6,974 nucleotides of DNA from Clostridia bacterium (GTDB lineage: Bacteria; Bacillota_A; Clostridia; Oscillospirales; CAG-272). The notes beneath the pieces were generated by a model. It searched no databases. It was not told where the DNA came from and worked only from the letters and a program-made list of their open reading frames with translations. A program made the translations under genes and the position numbers. The stretch covers positions 1 through 6,974 of the forward strand of contig JAGBUD010000175.1 of NCBI GenBank assembly GCA_017630995.1. Reading direction: 5' to 3'. Positions 1 through 4,836 of the stretch are shown here, in pieces. Position 1 is the first letter of the stretch. The number at the start of each line of letters is the position of its first letter.

Positions 1-58
1 GGACACGTCTGTCGGAGATGCCCCATTTTTCAGCGGCTTGGATTGTTGTCATAGCCAT
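1..58 (-). CDS. Small helix-turn-helix DNA-binding protein, 5' end only
   Basis: Only the first 19 codons lie in the window; the gene runs off the left edge. They read MAMTTIQAAEKWGISDRRV. The string TIQAAEKWGISDRRV is a typical helix-turn-helix: helix, glycine turn, then a recognition helix starting at ISDRRV. It resembles the short HTH regulators common in Firmicutes, of the HTH_17 or MerR-like small type. I chose the ATG at 58-56 because a GAGG (about 67-70 on this strand) sits 8 nt upstream; the in-frame ATG at 52 would be 14 nt away. A consensus promoter lies about 50 nt upstream. A regulator role is inferred from the motif; ligand, targets and full length cannot be seen. Confidence 0.75.
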   Translation of the reverse strand, partial: MAMTTIQAAEKWGISDRRV

Positions 59-107
59 TATTCATACCTCGTTTTATTGAGAATACAATTTAGAATTTAT
101 CATTTTT

Positions 108-136
108 ATAATATCACGTTTTCGGTACAATGTCAA
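108..136 (-). promoter_or_regulatory. Sigma-A promoter of the HTH gene
   Basis: On the minus strand a perfect TTGACA (136-131) is followed by a 17-nt spacer and TATTAT (113-108). The bases TGA just before the -10 box make it an extended -10. Transcription would start near 101, giving a leader of about 43 nt before the ATG at 58. This is the closest match to consensus in the window. Confidence 0.8.
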
Positions 137-172
137 CGGTTCGGAACAATATAAACGCATTTGCGGAATAAT
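121..172. repeat. Direct repeats, possible operator of the HTH gene
   Basis: An 11-bp word occurs three times on the plus strand: TTCGGTACAAT at 121-131, TTCGGAACAAT at 140-150, and a weaker TGCGGAATAAT at 162-172. The first copy lies in the -35/-10 spacer of the minus-strand promoter and touches its -35 box; the second lies just upstream of the -35 box. Start-to-start distances of 19 and 22 bp put the copies roughly two helical turns apart, on about the same face of the DNA. Autoregulation by the HTH protein is an inference. Confidence 0.5.
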
Positions 173-279
173 ATGGGGGCGTTCTATTATATATTCTTTC
201 TTCAGTTTATATATTTAGTATTTATATTTAAAGATAGGTCATATTGAGCCATGGGATAGTTCAAATGTCGGGCAAGCTA

Positions 280-308
280 TTGCAAAAAGTCAGAGGAGGG
301 TGTATAAT
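280..308 (+). promoter_or_regulatory. Promoter candidate for the YeiH-like gene
   Basis: TTGCAA (280-285), a 17-nt spacer and a perfect TATAAT (303-308). The same TTGCAA-17-TATAAT arrangement occurs before the next gene at 1454-1482, which supports it. Transcription would start near 315, downstream of the GTG at 300 and the ATG at 307, so this promoter favours the ATG at 366 as the real start. The -10 box overlaps a strong ribosome-binding-site plus ATG arrangement, so the two readings compete. Confidence 0.55.
295..299 (+). promoter_or_regulatory. Strong Shine-Dalgarno-like GGAGG of uncertain use
   Basis: GGAGG at 295-299 is 7 nt before an ATG at 307, which opens a 20-codon frame ending in a TGA that overlaps the YeiH-like ATG as ATGA (366-369). 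If transcription begins upstream of it, this would drive a leader peptide coupled to the membrane protein gene. If the promoter at 280-308 is the main one, this site is not in the mRNA and the match is accidental. Confidence 0.35.
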
Positions 309-365
309 GCAAGCAAGTCGCGAAACGACAGCGAAAATTCCCCGAAATCTAAAAGGACTCACGTT

Positions 366-1391
366 ATGAATTCCAAAGCAAAAGACAGAGGTATGTTTAT
401 ATTAGGCGTCGCAATATGCTTCGCAGTAGCAGGTTTATCGGTTCTTATCGAAAAGCTTATCCCGGGCGAGCTGCTGGGTGCATCTATCGTCGCGCTGTTT
501 ACGGGCACGATCATCAACAGCTTTTTCCATCCCGCTTGGATAAAGCCTGCGCTTAAATTTACTTCAAAGAAAATATTAAAGGCGGCTATCATCCTTTTGG
601 GTGCGTCTTTGTCGGTCAACACCATTATGTCTGTCGGCAAGATGACCTTTTTTGTGATGATATTTACCTTCGCTATGTGCTTCGGCGGCGGTTATTTTAT
701 CCGAAAGCTTTTCGGCTTGAACTGGAAGCTCAGCAACCTTATTTCTGCAGGCACAGGTATTTGCGGCGGCTCTGCGGTGGCGGCTATCGCGCCCGTAATC
801 GATGCCGATGACAAGGACGTTGCCTTTGCTATGTCCTCGACCTTCCTTTTCGATATGGTGATGATCGCGCTTTATCCGCTTATGGGCAAGGCGTTGGGTA
901 TGTCCGATATTGCCTACGGTATATGGGCGGGAACCTCGGTAAACGATACCGCAAGCGTTGTTGCCTCGGGATATGCCTTTTCCGAGCTTGCGGGCGATTT
1001 TGCAACGATGGTCAAGCTCACAAGAACTATCGCAATCATTCCCACCGTGTTGGTTTTTGCATATATCGGTATCCGTTTGAAGCGCAAGGAGCTTAAAGCG
1101 GCAAGCAACGGCAAGAAAGTGAATATGGTAAAAATCATTCCTTGGTTTATCGGCGGTTTTCTGCTGTTGGCTGTTTTGAACAGCGTCGGCTTTATTCCTG
1201 CGGCGGCGTCGGGTGTGATGAAGGGCGCAAGTAAGTTTTTGATGGTTACCGCCTTGGCGGCTATCGGCTTGGGAACAAGCATAACCGATTTCAAGAAAGC
1301 CGGACTTAAGCCGATGTTTTACGGAATCACGATCGATACTCTTGTAACCTTAACCGCGCTGGGCGTTATTTGGTGCATGGGCTTGATGTAA
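366..1391 (+). CDS. UPF0324/YeiH-family integral membrane protein (putative sulfate exporter family)
   Basis: A polytopic inner-membrane protein of 341 residues, the usual length for UPF0324/YeiH (Cons_hypoth698). About ten hydrophobic segments are visible, roughly at 11-29, 36-52, 71-90, 94-111, 129-145, 155-175, 183-203, 220-236, 256-275, 288-304 and 316-338. The family signature is GTGICGGSAVAAIAPVI (129-145), followed by the WAGTSVNDTASVVA stretch (187-200) and a KLTR motif (217-220). Databases name the family putative sulfate exporters, but the substrate is poorly established. The frame opens at a GTG at 300, but that codon abuts the GGAGG at 295-299 and cannot be served by it. ATG 366 has AAAAGGA (351-357) 8 nt upstream and gives a normal-length protein. 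The gene is monocistronic, with a hairpin 11 nt after the stop. Confidence 0.9.
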   Translation: MNSKAKDRGMFILGVAICFAVAGLSVLIEKLIPGELLGASIVALFTGTIINSFFHPAWIKPALKFTSKKILKAAIILLGASLSVNTIMSVGKMTFFVMIFTFAMCFGGGYFIRKLFGLNWKLSNLISAGTGICGGSAVAAIAPVIDADDKDVAFAMSSTFLFDMVMIALYPLMGKALGMSDIAYGIWAGTSVNDTASVVASGYAFSELAGDFATMVKLTRTIAIIPTVLVFAYIGIRLKRKELKAASNGKKVNMVKIIPWFIGGFLLLAVLNSVGFIPAAASGVMKGASKFLMVTALAAIGLGTSITDFKKAGLKPMFYGITIDTLVTLTALGVIWCMGLM

Positions 1392-1400
1392 TAGTTTGAA

Positions 1401-1430
1401 ACAAAGACGACACTCGTGAGTGCCGTCTTT
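1401..1430. repeat. 30-bp direct repeat, copy 1
   Basis: Bases 1401-1430 are identical to 2394-2423, including the internal mismatch, while the bases on either side differ. The two copies flank the DUF4304-like gene, 993 bp apart. A related but longer-armed hairpin lies at 3792-3827. Confidence 0.85.
1403..1430. terminator. Hairpin terminator, copy 1 of a 30-bp repeat
   Basis: Arms AAAGACG-A-CACTC (1403-1415) and GAGTG-C-CGTCTTT (1418-1430) flank a 2-nt centre. In plus-strand RNA there is an A·C mismatch (1410/1423); in minus-strand RNA the same position is a G·U wobble and the stem is continuous. Only three U residues follow on the plus strand, so termination after the YeiH-like gene may be weak. 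Confidence 0.65.
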
Positions 1431-1453
1431 ATGCGTAAAATCATCGATCCCTC

Positions 1454-1482
1454 TTGCAAGCGGCTTGGTTCGGTTGTATAAT
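1454..1482 (+). promoter_or_regulatory. Promoter of the DUF4304-like gene
   Basis: TTGCAA (1454-1459), a 17-nt spacer and a perfect TATAAT (1477-1482). The -35 box lies inside the palindrome CTTGCAAG (1453-1460). Transcription would start near 1489, about 39 nt before the ATG at 1528. Confidence 0.7.
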
Positions 1483-1527
1483 GGGAGCAGCTCGTAAATT
1501 GCGAATTTGACGGAGGCGTTATAAAAA

Positions 1528-2361
1528 ATGGCTAAACATCTACCGAGTGATATTCAGGTAAAAATGAAACAGTACCGCGTCGAGCTCTTGACTTTTGATA
1601 TGAAGGAGCCAACCAATCGGGAATCGTCGTCATCATTTTTGCATTGGTATTTTTACAAGCCTATGACAGAGCTAACTGCTTTTATTGTGAATATGCAGGG
1701 AACCGAGTGCGGTGTTAAAGTTACCTACGGTTATGCATCAACTGCATTTATACGAATGGCGGGTGATGAAAACGCGCTTGTCGAATGGGGTGTTTCTGAC
1801 GAAGCCATTACGATACGAGAAAAAGTGATTATATCCAACAAAGCAGACGAAGCCACCGCAAAAATCAAAATCGCAGAAATGTATGCTACCTATCGTCATA
1901 CACCAAAGGATGATTTGTTGATTTTTGCAAAGGAAAAAAGGAAAGCATTTATTCAACAGATTCACGCAAAACTTAAGCCCTTGGGATTTAAGAAAAAGGC
2001 AAACACGTGGACATACGCACTTGACGATACCTATTATCTTATGTTCAATGCACAAAAATCTGCATTCTCCGACGAATACTACTTTAACCTCTACATCGGA
2101 AAGAACGGAACGAATTTCTATGGGGATTGTTATGAAACAAGAATTGCACCCGCAGGTATGTCGCCTATGGATTGGCAGGCACTTGGCGAAGAAGAGTTTG
2201 ACTTCTTTTTGGATAAATCCGTGGTACCCGAGTTAGAGAAAATTATTGCCACGCCCCTAACAGAATTAGGACAGATATCTGACTATTGGACAGGATGTCA
2301 TTGTAATCACAAAAAATGCGAAAACTGCTGGATGAAGAAGAATCTATGGGAATCAAAGTAA
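1528..2361 (+). CDS. DUF4304-like protein with extra N-terminal domain and C-terminal Cys cluster
   Basis: A soluble 277-residue protein without signal peptide or membrane segment. Residues about 138-235 resemble DUF4304: a helix FIQQIHAKLKPLGFKKK (141-157), then WTYAL, the strand YLMFNAQKSAF (170-180) and YYFNLYIGKNG (184-194). DUF4304 proteins are usually shorter and have no established function. Residues 1-137 form a separate region I do not recognise, with strands around 48-77 and 92-102 and a helix near 107-121. The C-terminus has C257-x-C259-x4-C264-x2-C267, with H261 nearby, which could bind a metal. The GGAGG at 1512-1516 is 11 nt from ATG 1528, a slightly long gap. The gene has its own promoter and sits between two identical hairpins. 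An immunity-type role is possible for this family but is not shown here. Confidence 0.7.
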   Translation: MAKHLPSDIQVKMKQYRVELLTFDMKEPTNRESSSSFLHWYFYKPMTELTAFIVNMQGTECGVKVTYGYASTAFIRMAGDENALVEWGVSDEAITIREKVIISNKADEATAKIKIAEMYATYRHTPKDDLLIFAKEKRKAFIQQIHAKLKPLGFKKKANTWTYALDDTYYLMFNAQKSAFSDEYYFNLYIGKNGTNFYGDCYETRIAPAGMSPMDWQALGEEEFDFFLDKSVVPELEKIIATPLTELGQISDYWTGCHCNHKKCENCWMKKNLWESK

Positions 2362-2393
2362 TACATGGATTAGACAAATCCCAACTTAAAGAT

Positions 2394-2423
2394 ACAAAGA
2401 CGACACTCGTGAGTGCCGTCTTT
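2394..2423. repeat. 30-bp direct repeat, copy 2
   Basis: Identical to 1401-1430 over exactly 30 bp; similarity stops at both ends. With copy 1 it brackets the DUF4304-like gene together with its promoter. Confidence 0.85.
2396..2423. terminator. Hairpin terminator, copy 2 of the 30-bp repeat
   Basis: Same hairpin as at 1403-1430, with the same A·C mismatch (2403/2416) in plus-strand RNA and G·U in minus-strand RNA. It lies 35 nt after the DUF4304-like stop codon and is followed by TTTTGCTTTGTTT, so it can end that transcript. On the minus strand it lies just past a possible gene remnant (2441-2503). Confidence 0.7.
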
Positions 2424-2440
2424 TGCTTTGTTTATTGGTT

Positions 2441-2503
2441 TTACTCCTCTGCGCCGAAGTTGCCACAGTAGTTTAGTACCTTTCTGCCGATGATGGAGCC
2501 CTT
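2441..2503 (-). pseudogene. Possible 3' remnant of a minus-strand gene
   Basis: The minus strand reads KGSIIGRKVLNYCGNFGAEE, then TAA (2443-2441), with an in-frame stop immediately before it (2506-2504). The composition looks protein-like, and the hairpin at 2396-2423 follows 18 nt later, pairing best in this orientation. Together they look like the tail of a gene whose body has been lost. I cannot assign a family, and 20 codons between stops can occur by chance. Confidence 0.3.
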
Positions 2504-2526
2504 TTATGTGCAATATCGTTTTAATA

Positions 2527-2535
2527 TGCTACAAT
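2527..2535 (+). promoter_or_regulatory. Extended -10 candidate without a clear gene
   Basis: TGCTACAAT at 2527-2535 is an extended -10 box. The 12-nt word ATATGCTACAAT (2524-2535) recurs exactly at 4797-4808 before the small helical gene. A GGAGGG follows at 2545-2550, but the next start-like codon (TTG 2553) gives only three codons before TAA. No good -35 box is visible. It may be an upstream second promoter of the DUF2971 gene or a relic. Confidence 0.3.
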
Positions 2536-2552
2536 ATCAAAGACGGAGGGCT

Positions 2553-2580
2553 TTGAAAAACTAATATTGTGTGATATAAT
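2553..2580 (+). promoter_or_regulatory. Promoter of the DUF2971 gene
   Basis: TTGAAA (2553-2558), a 16-nt spacer and TATAAT (2575-2580) preceded by TGA, an extended -10. Transcription would start near 2587. The word GTGTGATATAAT (2569-2580) recurs exactly at 6611-6622 before the serine hydrolase gene. Confidence 0.7.
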
Positions 2581-2682
2581 ATGAATAGGTATTATAGATG
2601 CGACAACGTTTTCGGCGTCGGCGTTTCGACAAGTTGCATTTAGTATCAAAATTAACAAAAAAGACATTAAAGGGTTAAAAAT

Positions 2683-2687
2683 GGAGG
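2683..2687 (+). promoter_or_regulatory. Ribosome binding site that fixes the DUF2971 start
   Basis: GGAGG at 2683-2687 is 7 nt from ATG 2695 but only 1 nt from the upstream in-frame TTG at 2689. It therefore selects ATG 2695. Confidence 0.85.
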
Positions 2688-2694
2688 ATTGCTC

Positions 2695-3669
2695 ATGACA
2701 AAGTTAGAAGCTGCGCTGTCGGCAGCAAGCAGCGCTATAATCAACAGCTGCGCTCAAGTTAAAACATCAACTATTTATCACTATACTTCCACAAAAGGTT
2801 TGTTAGGTATATTCGAAAACGATTCGCCTACTTTGTACTTTTCGCAATACGATTCATTAAACGATCCGAACGAACGCAAAGATGTTTTTGAAGTCTTACA
2901 TAAATATTGTGCACAGCAGAAAGAAAACAAGAAAATGTCTCCAGAACTATACGAAAGGATAACCTCAATTAAACCATCTGACCTATTTGGTTTTGTGCTC
3001 GAAACAAACGAACAAAAGAATTCAAACACTGAGGAATGCAGCAGTGCTAACACAGTGTTTTCATGCAAGGAAGGATACACCTATATATGTAGTTTTACTC
3101 GAAAGAAAGATTTTCTTCCAATGTGGAAAATGTACACAAAAACAGAAAATAACGAGGGCTTTTGTATAGGATTTCGCGCCGATGAGTTTGCGCACAAAAA
3201 ATATTCTACCGAAGGTTTTAGACTGCAACTAATAGAAGTTGTTTACGATGAAAAGACAAAATACGAATTGATCGAAAGCGTACTGTCGCATATCATGGAG
3301 GTGTATGATTCGGCAACACAAAATGACAAAGAATCTTGTATTGCCATCGTAGAAATGATGATAAATGAATTTCAATTTATGTTTAAAAATAAGCATTTTG
3401 CGTATGAAGAAGAAATACGCGCGGTCTTGCAAGTTCCAAAAGAACAAAAGCGTGACATAACGCAAATAACGAAAAGAAAACACAGGGATAATGGCTTGAT
3501 TGTGCCGTATGTCGAATATTCTATGAAAAGATCTTCTGTAATCGACATTACGATCGCCCCAACTATAAAAGAAGAAATTGCCGTCAGCAACCTTAAAGAC
3601 TATTTATGGTCGAAAAATTTATCTTTCATTAATATAATCCCGTCGGACATACCGATTCGCACGATATAA
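2695..3669 (+). CDS. DUF2971 family protein
   Basis: A soluble 324-residue protein matching DUF2971. Family landmarks in order: IYHYTS (27-32) near the N-terminus; LYFSQYDSLNDPNE (47-60), with the conserved D53, N56, D57 and P58; YICSFTR (130-136); W144-x2-Y147 and G155-F-C-I-G (155-159); FAYEEEIR (235-242); ITIAPT (285-290); and a final SDIPIR (317-322). Function is unknown; members are often found in accessory and defence-rich regions. The order His-x-Thr, then W-x2-Y, then E-E-x-R loosely recalls ADP-ribosyltransferase folds, but this is my inference. The reading frame could begin at TTG 2689, but the ribosome binding site selects ATG 2695. Codons are rich in AAA, GAA and AAT compared with the SGNH and YeiH-like genes, which suggests transfer. 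It is monocistronic, with its own promoter and a shared terminator. Confidence 0.8.
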   Translation: MTKLEAALSAASSAIINSCAQVKTSTIYHYTSTKGLLGIFENDSPTLYFSQYDSLNDPNERKDVFEVLHKYCAQQKENKKMSPELYERITSIKPSDLFGFVLETNEQKNSNTEECSSANTVFSCKEGYTYICSFTRKKDFLPMWKMYTKTENNEGFCIGFRADEFAHKKYSTEGFRLQLIEVVYDEKTKYELIESVLSHIMEVYDSATQNDKESCIAIVEMMINEFQFMFKNKHFAYEEEIRAVLQVPKEQKRDITQITKRKHRDNGLIVPYVEYSMKRSSVIDITIAPTIKEEIAVSNLKDYLWSKNLSFINIIPSDIPIRTI

Positions 3670-3734
3670 TTGCTAACCTGCGCTTCTTCCGAAGCAGAGG
3701 AAAACCTTGCGTTGTAAACGGCATTAAGCAATTA
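3667..3734 (+). other. Structured element with 8-bp inverted ends after the DUF2971 gene
   Basis: TAATTGCT (3667-3674, including the stop codon) is the inverted repeat of AGCAATTA (3727-3734). Inside are two small hairpins: GCTTC-TTCC-GAAGC (3682-3695) and CGTT-GTA-AACG (about 3710-3720). AACCTGCG (3675) and AACCTTGCG (3703) are near direct repeats. The whole could fold as a three-way junction in the mRNA 3' end, or be a short mobile-element relic. No family was recognised. Confidence 0.3.
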
Positions 3735-3791
3735 TGTTTGAAGCACGAGGTGTCTCTACTCCGTCGAAAACAAAAGCGCCCTCAAACACAC

Positions 3792-3827
3792 AAAAACGGC
3801 ACTCGTTATGAGATGAGTGCCGTTTTT
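3792..3827. terminator. Bidirectional terminator between DUF2971 and SGNH genes
   Basis: Perfect 13-bp arms AAAAACGGCACTC (3792-3804) and GAGTGCCGTTTTT (3815-3827) with a 10-nt loop. A-tract and T-tract on either side let it work in both directions for the two convergent genes. It ends 2 nt from the SGNH stop codon. The core CGGCACTC/GAGTGCCG is shared with the repeats at 1403 and 2396. Confidence 0.9.
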
Positions 3828-3829
3828 CG

Positions 3830-4642
3830 TTATTTATAAAGTATTTCGATTACTTTGCCGTCCTCGAACGCTGTGTTTGTGATATCGCTTACGGCGGAAA
3901 GTCCGTCTATTGCGGGGGAAGGAATGGCGATATGAGCGCCGATTGCGCCGACGAGCTTATTGCTTCTCAAAACGTCGCCCGACACATCGACACATTTGAC
4001 CGTCATCTCTGCTCTGTTCGCGTTATCGTATCTTGCAAGCAGATATTCGCCTATAAGATCTGCGATAAAGCGTCTTCCGAGATCAGAGGGGTGCATACCG
4101 TCGCCGAGCATATAATCGTCAAGCGTGATCAAATCGTATTCTCGATGAATATCAACAAGACCGCAACCGAACTCGATCGCAAGCTCGCGTATGCAGTCGC
4201 AATATCTGTCGAGCACCCTGCCGTCCTCGTAGATATAGTGAATATTGTATTCCCACGGTGTATAGCGCTCGGGCATAGTCGGTGTAACGGTAAAGAAAAC
4301 AACCTCGCCGCCTTGAGCGCGGATGCTTTCGAGAAAATAAAGCAGGTTCGCACGGAATTCCCCGATAGGAACGATGCTCTTTCGGTCATCGCGCTTAACC
4401 GCTTGGTCGTTTCCCGCAAATCCGATTATAACAAGATCGGGGTTATGAGCAAGCACGTCGGTTTCGAAACGTTCGCGCGCACGGTAGGTATTATTACCGC
4501 CGACGCCTGCGTTGATAACGGTTACGCCGAGGTCCTCGGCTATATGCGCCGCATAGGAGCTGCCGCAAAAATTAGTCAAGCTGTCGCCAAAGGCAACTAT
4601 GGTTTTTCCGCTCAGGGCTTTGGATTTTATAAGTTTTGACAT
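3830..4642 (-). CDS. SGNH/GDSL hydrolase with MucBP-like C-terminal domain
   Basis: A 270-residue esterase-type hydrolase. SGNH blocks are clear: GDSLT (19-23, nucleophile S21), NAGVGGN (44-50, oxyanion glycine), AGNDQ (76-80, oxyanion N78), and DGMHPS (181-186) with catalytic D181 and H184. No signal peptide is visible, so it is probably cytosolic; the substrate (acetylated sugar, lipid or other ester) is unknown. Residues about 211-270 lie beyond the catalytic fold and follow a MucBP-like pattern: MTVKCVDVSGDVL, then GAIGAHIAIPSPAIDGL, ending GKVIEILYK. That domain normally occurs on exported surface proteins, so its presence here is odd. ATG 4642 has AAGGAG (4656-4651) 8 nt upstream. It is convergent with the DUF2971 gene, divergent from the small helical gene, and has its own promoter. 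Confidence 0.9.
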   Translation of the reverse strand: MSKLIKSKALSGKTIVAFGDSLTNFCGSSYAAHIAEDLGVTVINAGVGGNNTYRARERFETDVLAHNPDLVIIGFAGNDQAVKRDDRKSIVPIGEFRANLLYFLESIRAQGGEVVFFTVTPTMPERYTPWEYNIHYIYEDGRVLDRYCDCIRELAIEFGCGLVDIHREYDLITLDDYMLGDGMHPSDLGRRFIADLIGEYLLARYDNANRAEMTVKCVDVSGDVLRSNKLVGAIGAHIAIPSPAIDGLSAVSDITNTAFEDGKVIEILYK

Positions 4643-4671
4643 TGTTTCCTCTCCTTGCCGGTTTTTTTATT

Positions 4672-4700
4672 ATTTTATCATACGCCTAACTTGATTTCAA
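4672..4700 (-). promoter_or_regulatory. Promoter of the SGNH hydrolase gene
   Basis: On the minus strand TTGAAA (4700-4695), a 17-nt spacer and TAAAAT (4677-4672) preceded by TGA. The -35 box lies in the interrupted palindrome CTTGA-TT-TCAAG (4690-4701), which could be an operator half-site pair. Transcription would start near 4665. Confidence 0.75.
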
Positions 4701-4722
4701 GCCCCTTAACCGATTTTGCGGT

Positions 4723-4759
4723 GCGAATCTTTCCCGCGCAGGCGAGCCTTTCTTGCGCT
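4723..4759. repeat. Degenerate 18-bp tandem repeat
   Basis: GCGAATCTTTCCCGCGCA (4723-4740) and GCGAGCCTTTCTTGCGCT (4742-4759) match at 13 of 18 positions with a 19-bp period. GCGAGC (4742-4747) also pairs with GCTCGC (4762-4767). It lies between the divergent SGNH and small helical gene promoters and could be regulatory, but it is weak. Confidence 0.3.
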
Positions 4760-4799
4760 ATGCTCGCAGACTTTTTTCCGTGTTTGTGCTTTTCGGATA

Positions 4800-4808
4800 T
4801 GCTACAAT
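4800..4808 (+). promoter_or_regulatory. Extended -10 promoter of the small helical gene
   Basis: TGCTACAAT (4800-4808) is an extended -10 box; the -35 region is poor, as is common when TGn is present. Transcription would start near 4815, just ahead of the GGGAGGA at 4824-4830. Confidence 0.55.
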
Positions 4809-4836
4809 CAAGCCAAGCACATCGGGAGGAAGTATT

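Larger units (their letters stand above)
59..365. other. Intergenic region between HTH gene and YeiH-like gene
   Basis: This 307-nt stretch separates two divergent genes. It holds the HTH promoter and direct repeats (108-172), a very A/T-rich tract with no clear element (about 181-235), a plus-strand promoter candidate (280-308) and the leader of the YeiH-like gene. A 20-codon open frame (307-369) is discussed in the findings. No RNA gene was recognised. Confidence 0.6.
2362..2694. other. 333-nt intergenic region with remnant and leader
   Basis: From left to right it holds the hairpin at 2396-2423, a 20-codon minus-strand open stretch that may be the end of a decayed gene (2441-2503), an extended -10 candidate (2527-2535), the promoter of the DUF2971 gene (2553-2580), and a leader of about 108 nt. 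The leader has a GC-rich patch at about 2601-2635 that contains CGACAA twice (2601-2606 and 2627-2632). No RNA family was recognised. Confidence 0.55.

Noticed and set aside
300..365. GTG start at 300, extending the YeiH-like protein by 22 residues
   Set aside because: The GGAGG ends directly against the GTG, leaving no spacing; the added residues are polar and unlike the family; ATG 366 has a properly spaced site.
914..1294. Minus-strand open frame of 126 codons inside the YeiH-like gene
   Set aside because: It mirrors the well-supported membrane protein frame, and I noted no start signal for it.
1925..2236. Plus-strand 103-codon frame inside the DUF4304-like gene
   Set aside because: It is out of frame within a gene with recognisable domain features and has no protein family resemblance.
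2581..2643. A 20-codon frame in the DUF2971 leader
   Set aside because: No ribosome binding site lies at a workable distance (the nearest GGAGGG is about 30 nt upstream), so it is not listed as a gene.
1401..3827. The three GGCACTC hairpins as a CRISPR or tandem repeat array
   Set aside because: They are about 1-1.4 kb apart with whole genes between them, and each sits where a terminator is expected.
3932..4639. A 235-codon plus-strand open frame opposite the SGNH hydrolase gene
   Set aside because: The minus strand carries intact SGNH catalytic motifs, a promoter and a ribosome binding site. The plus-strand frame has none and its protein has no recognisable domain, so it is a codon-bias shadow.
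4753..4836. Upstream extension of the small helical protein to 4753
   Set aside because: The extension contains the extended -10 promoter and lacks a start signal; ATG 4837 has a strong, well-spaced ribosome binding site.
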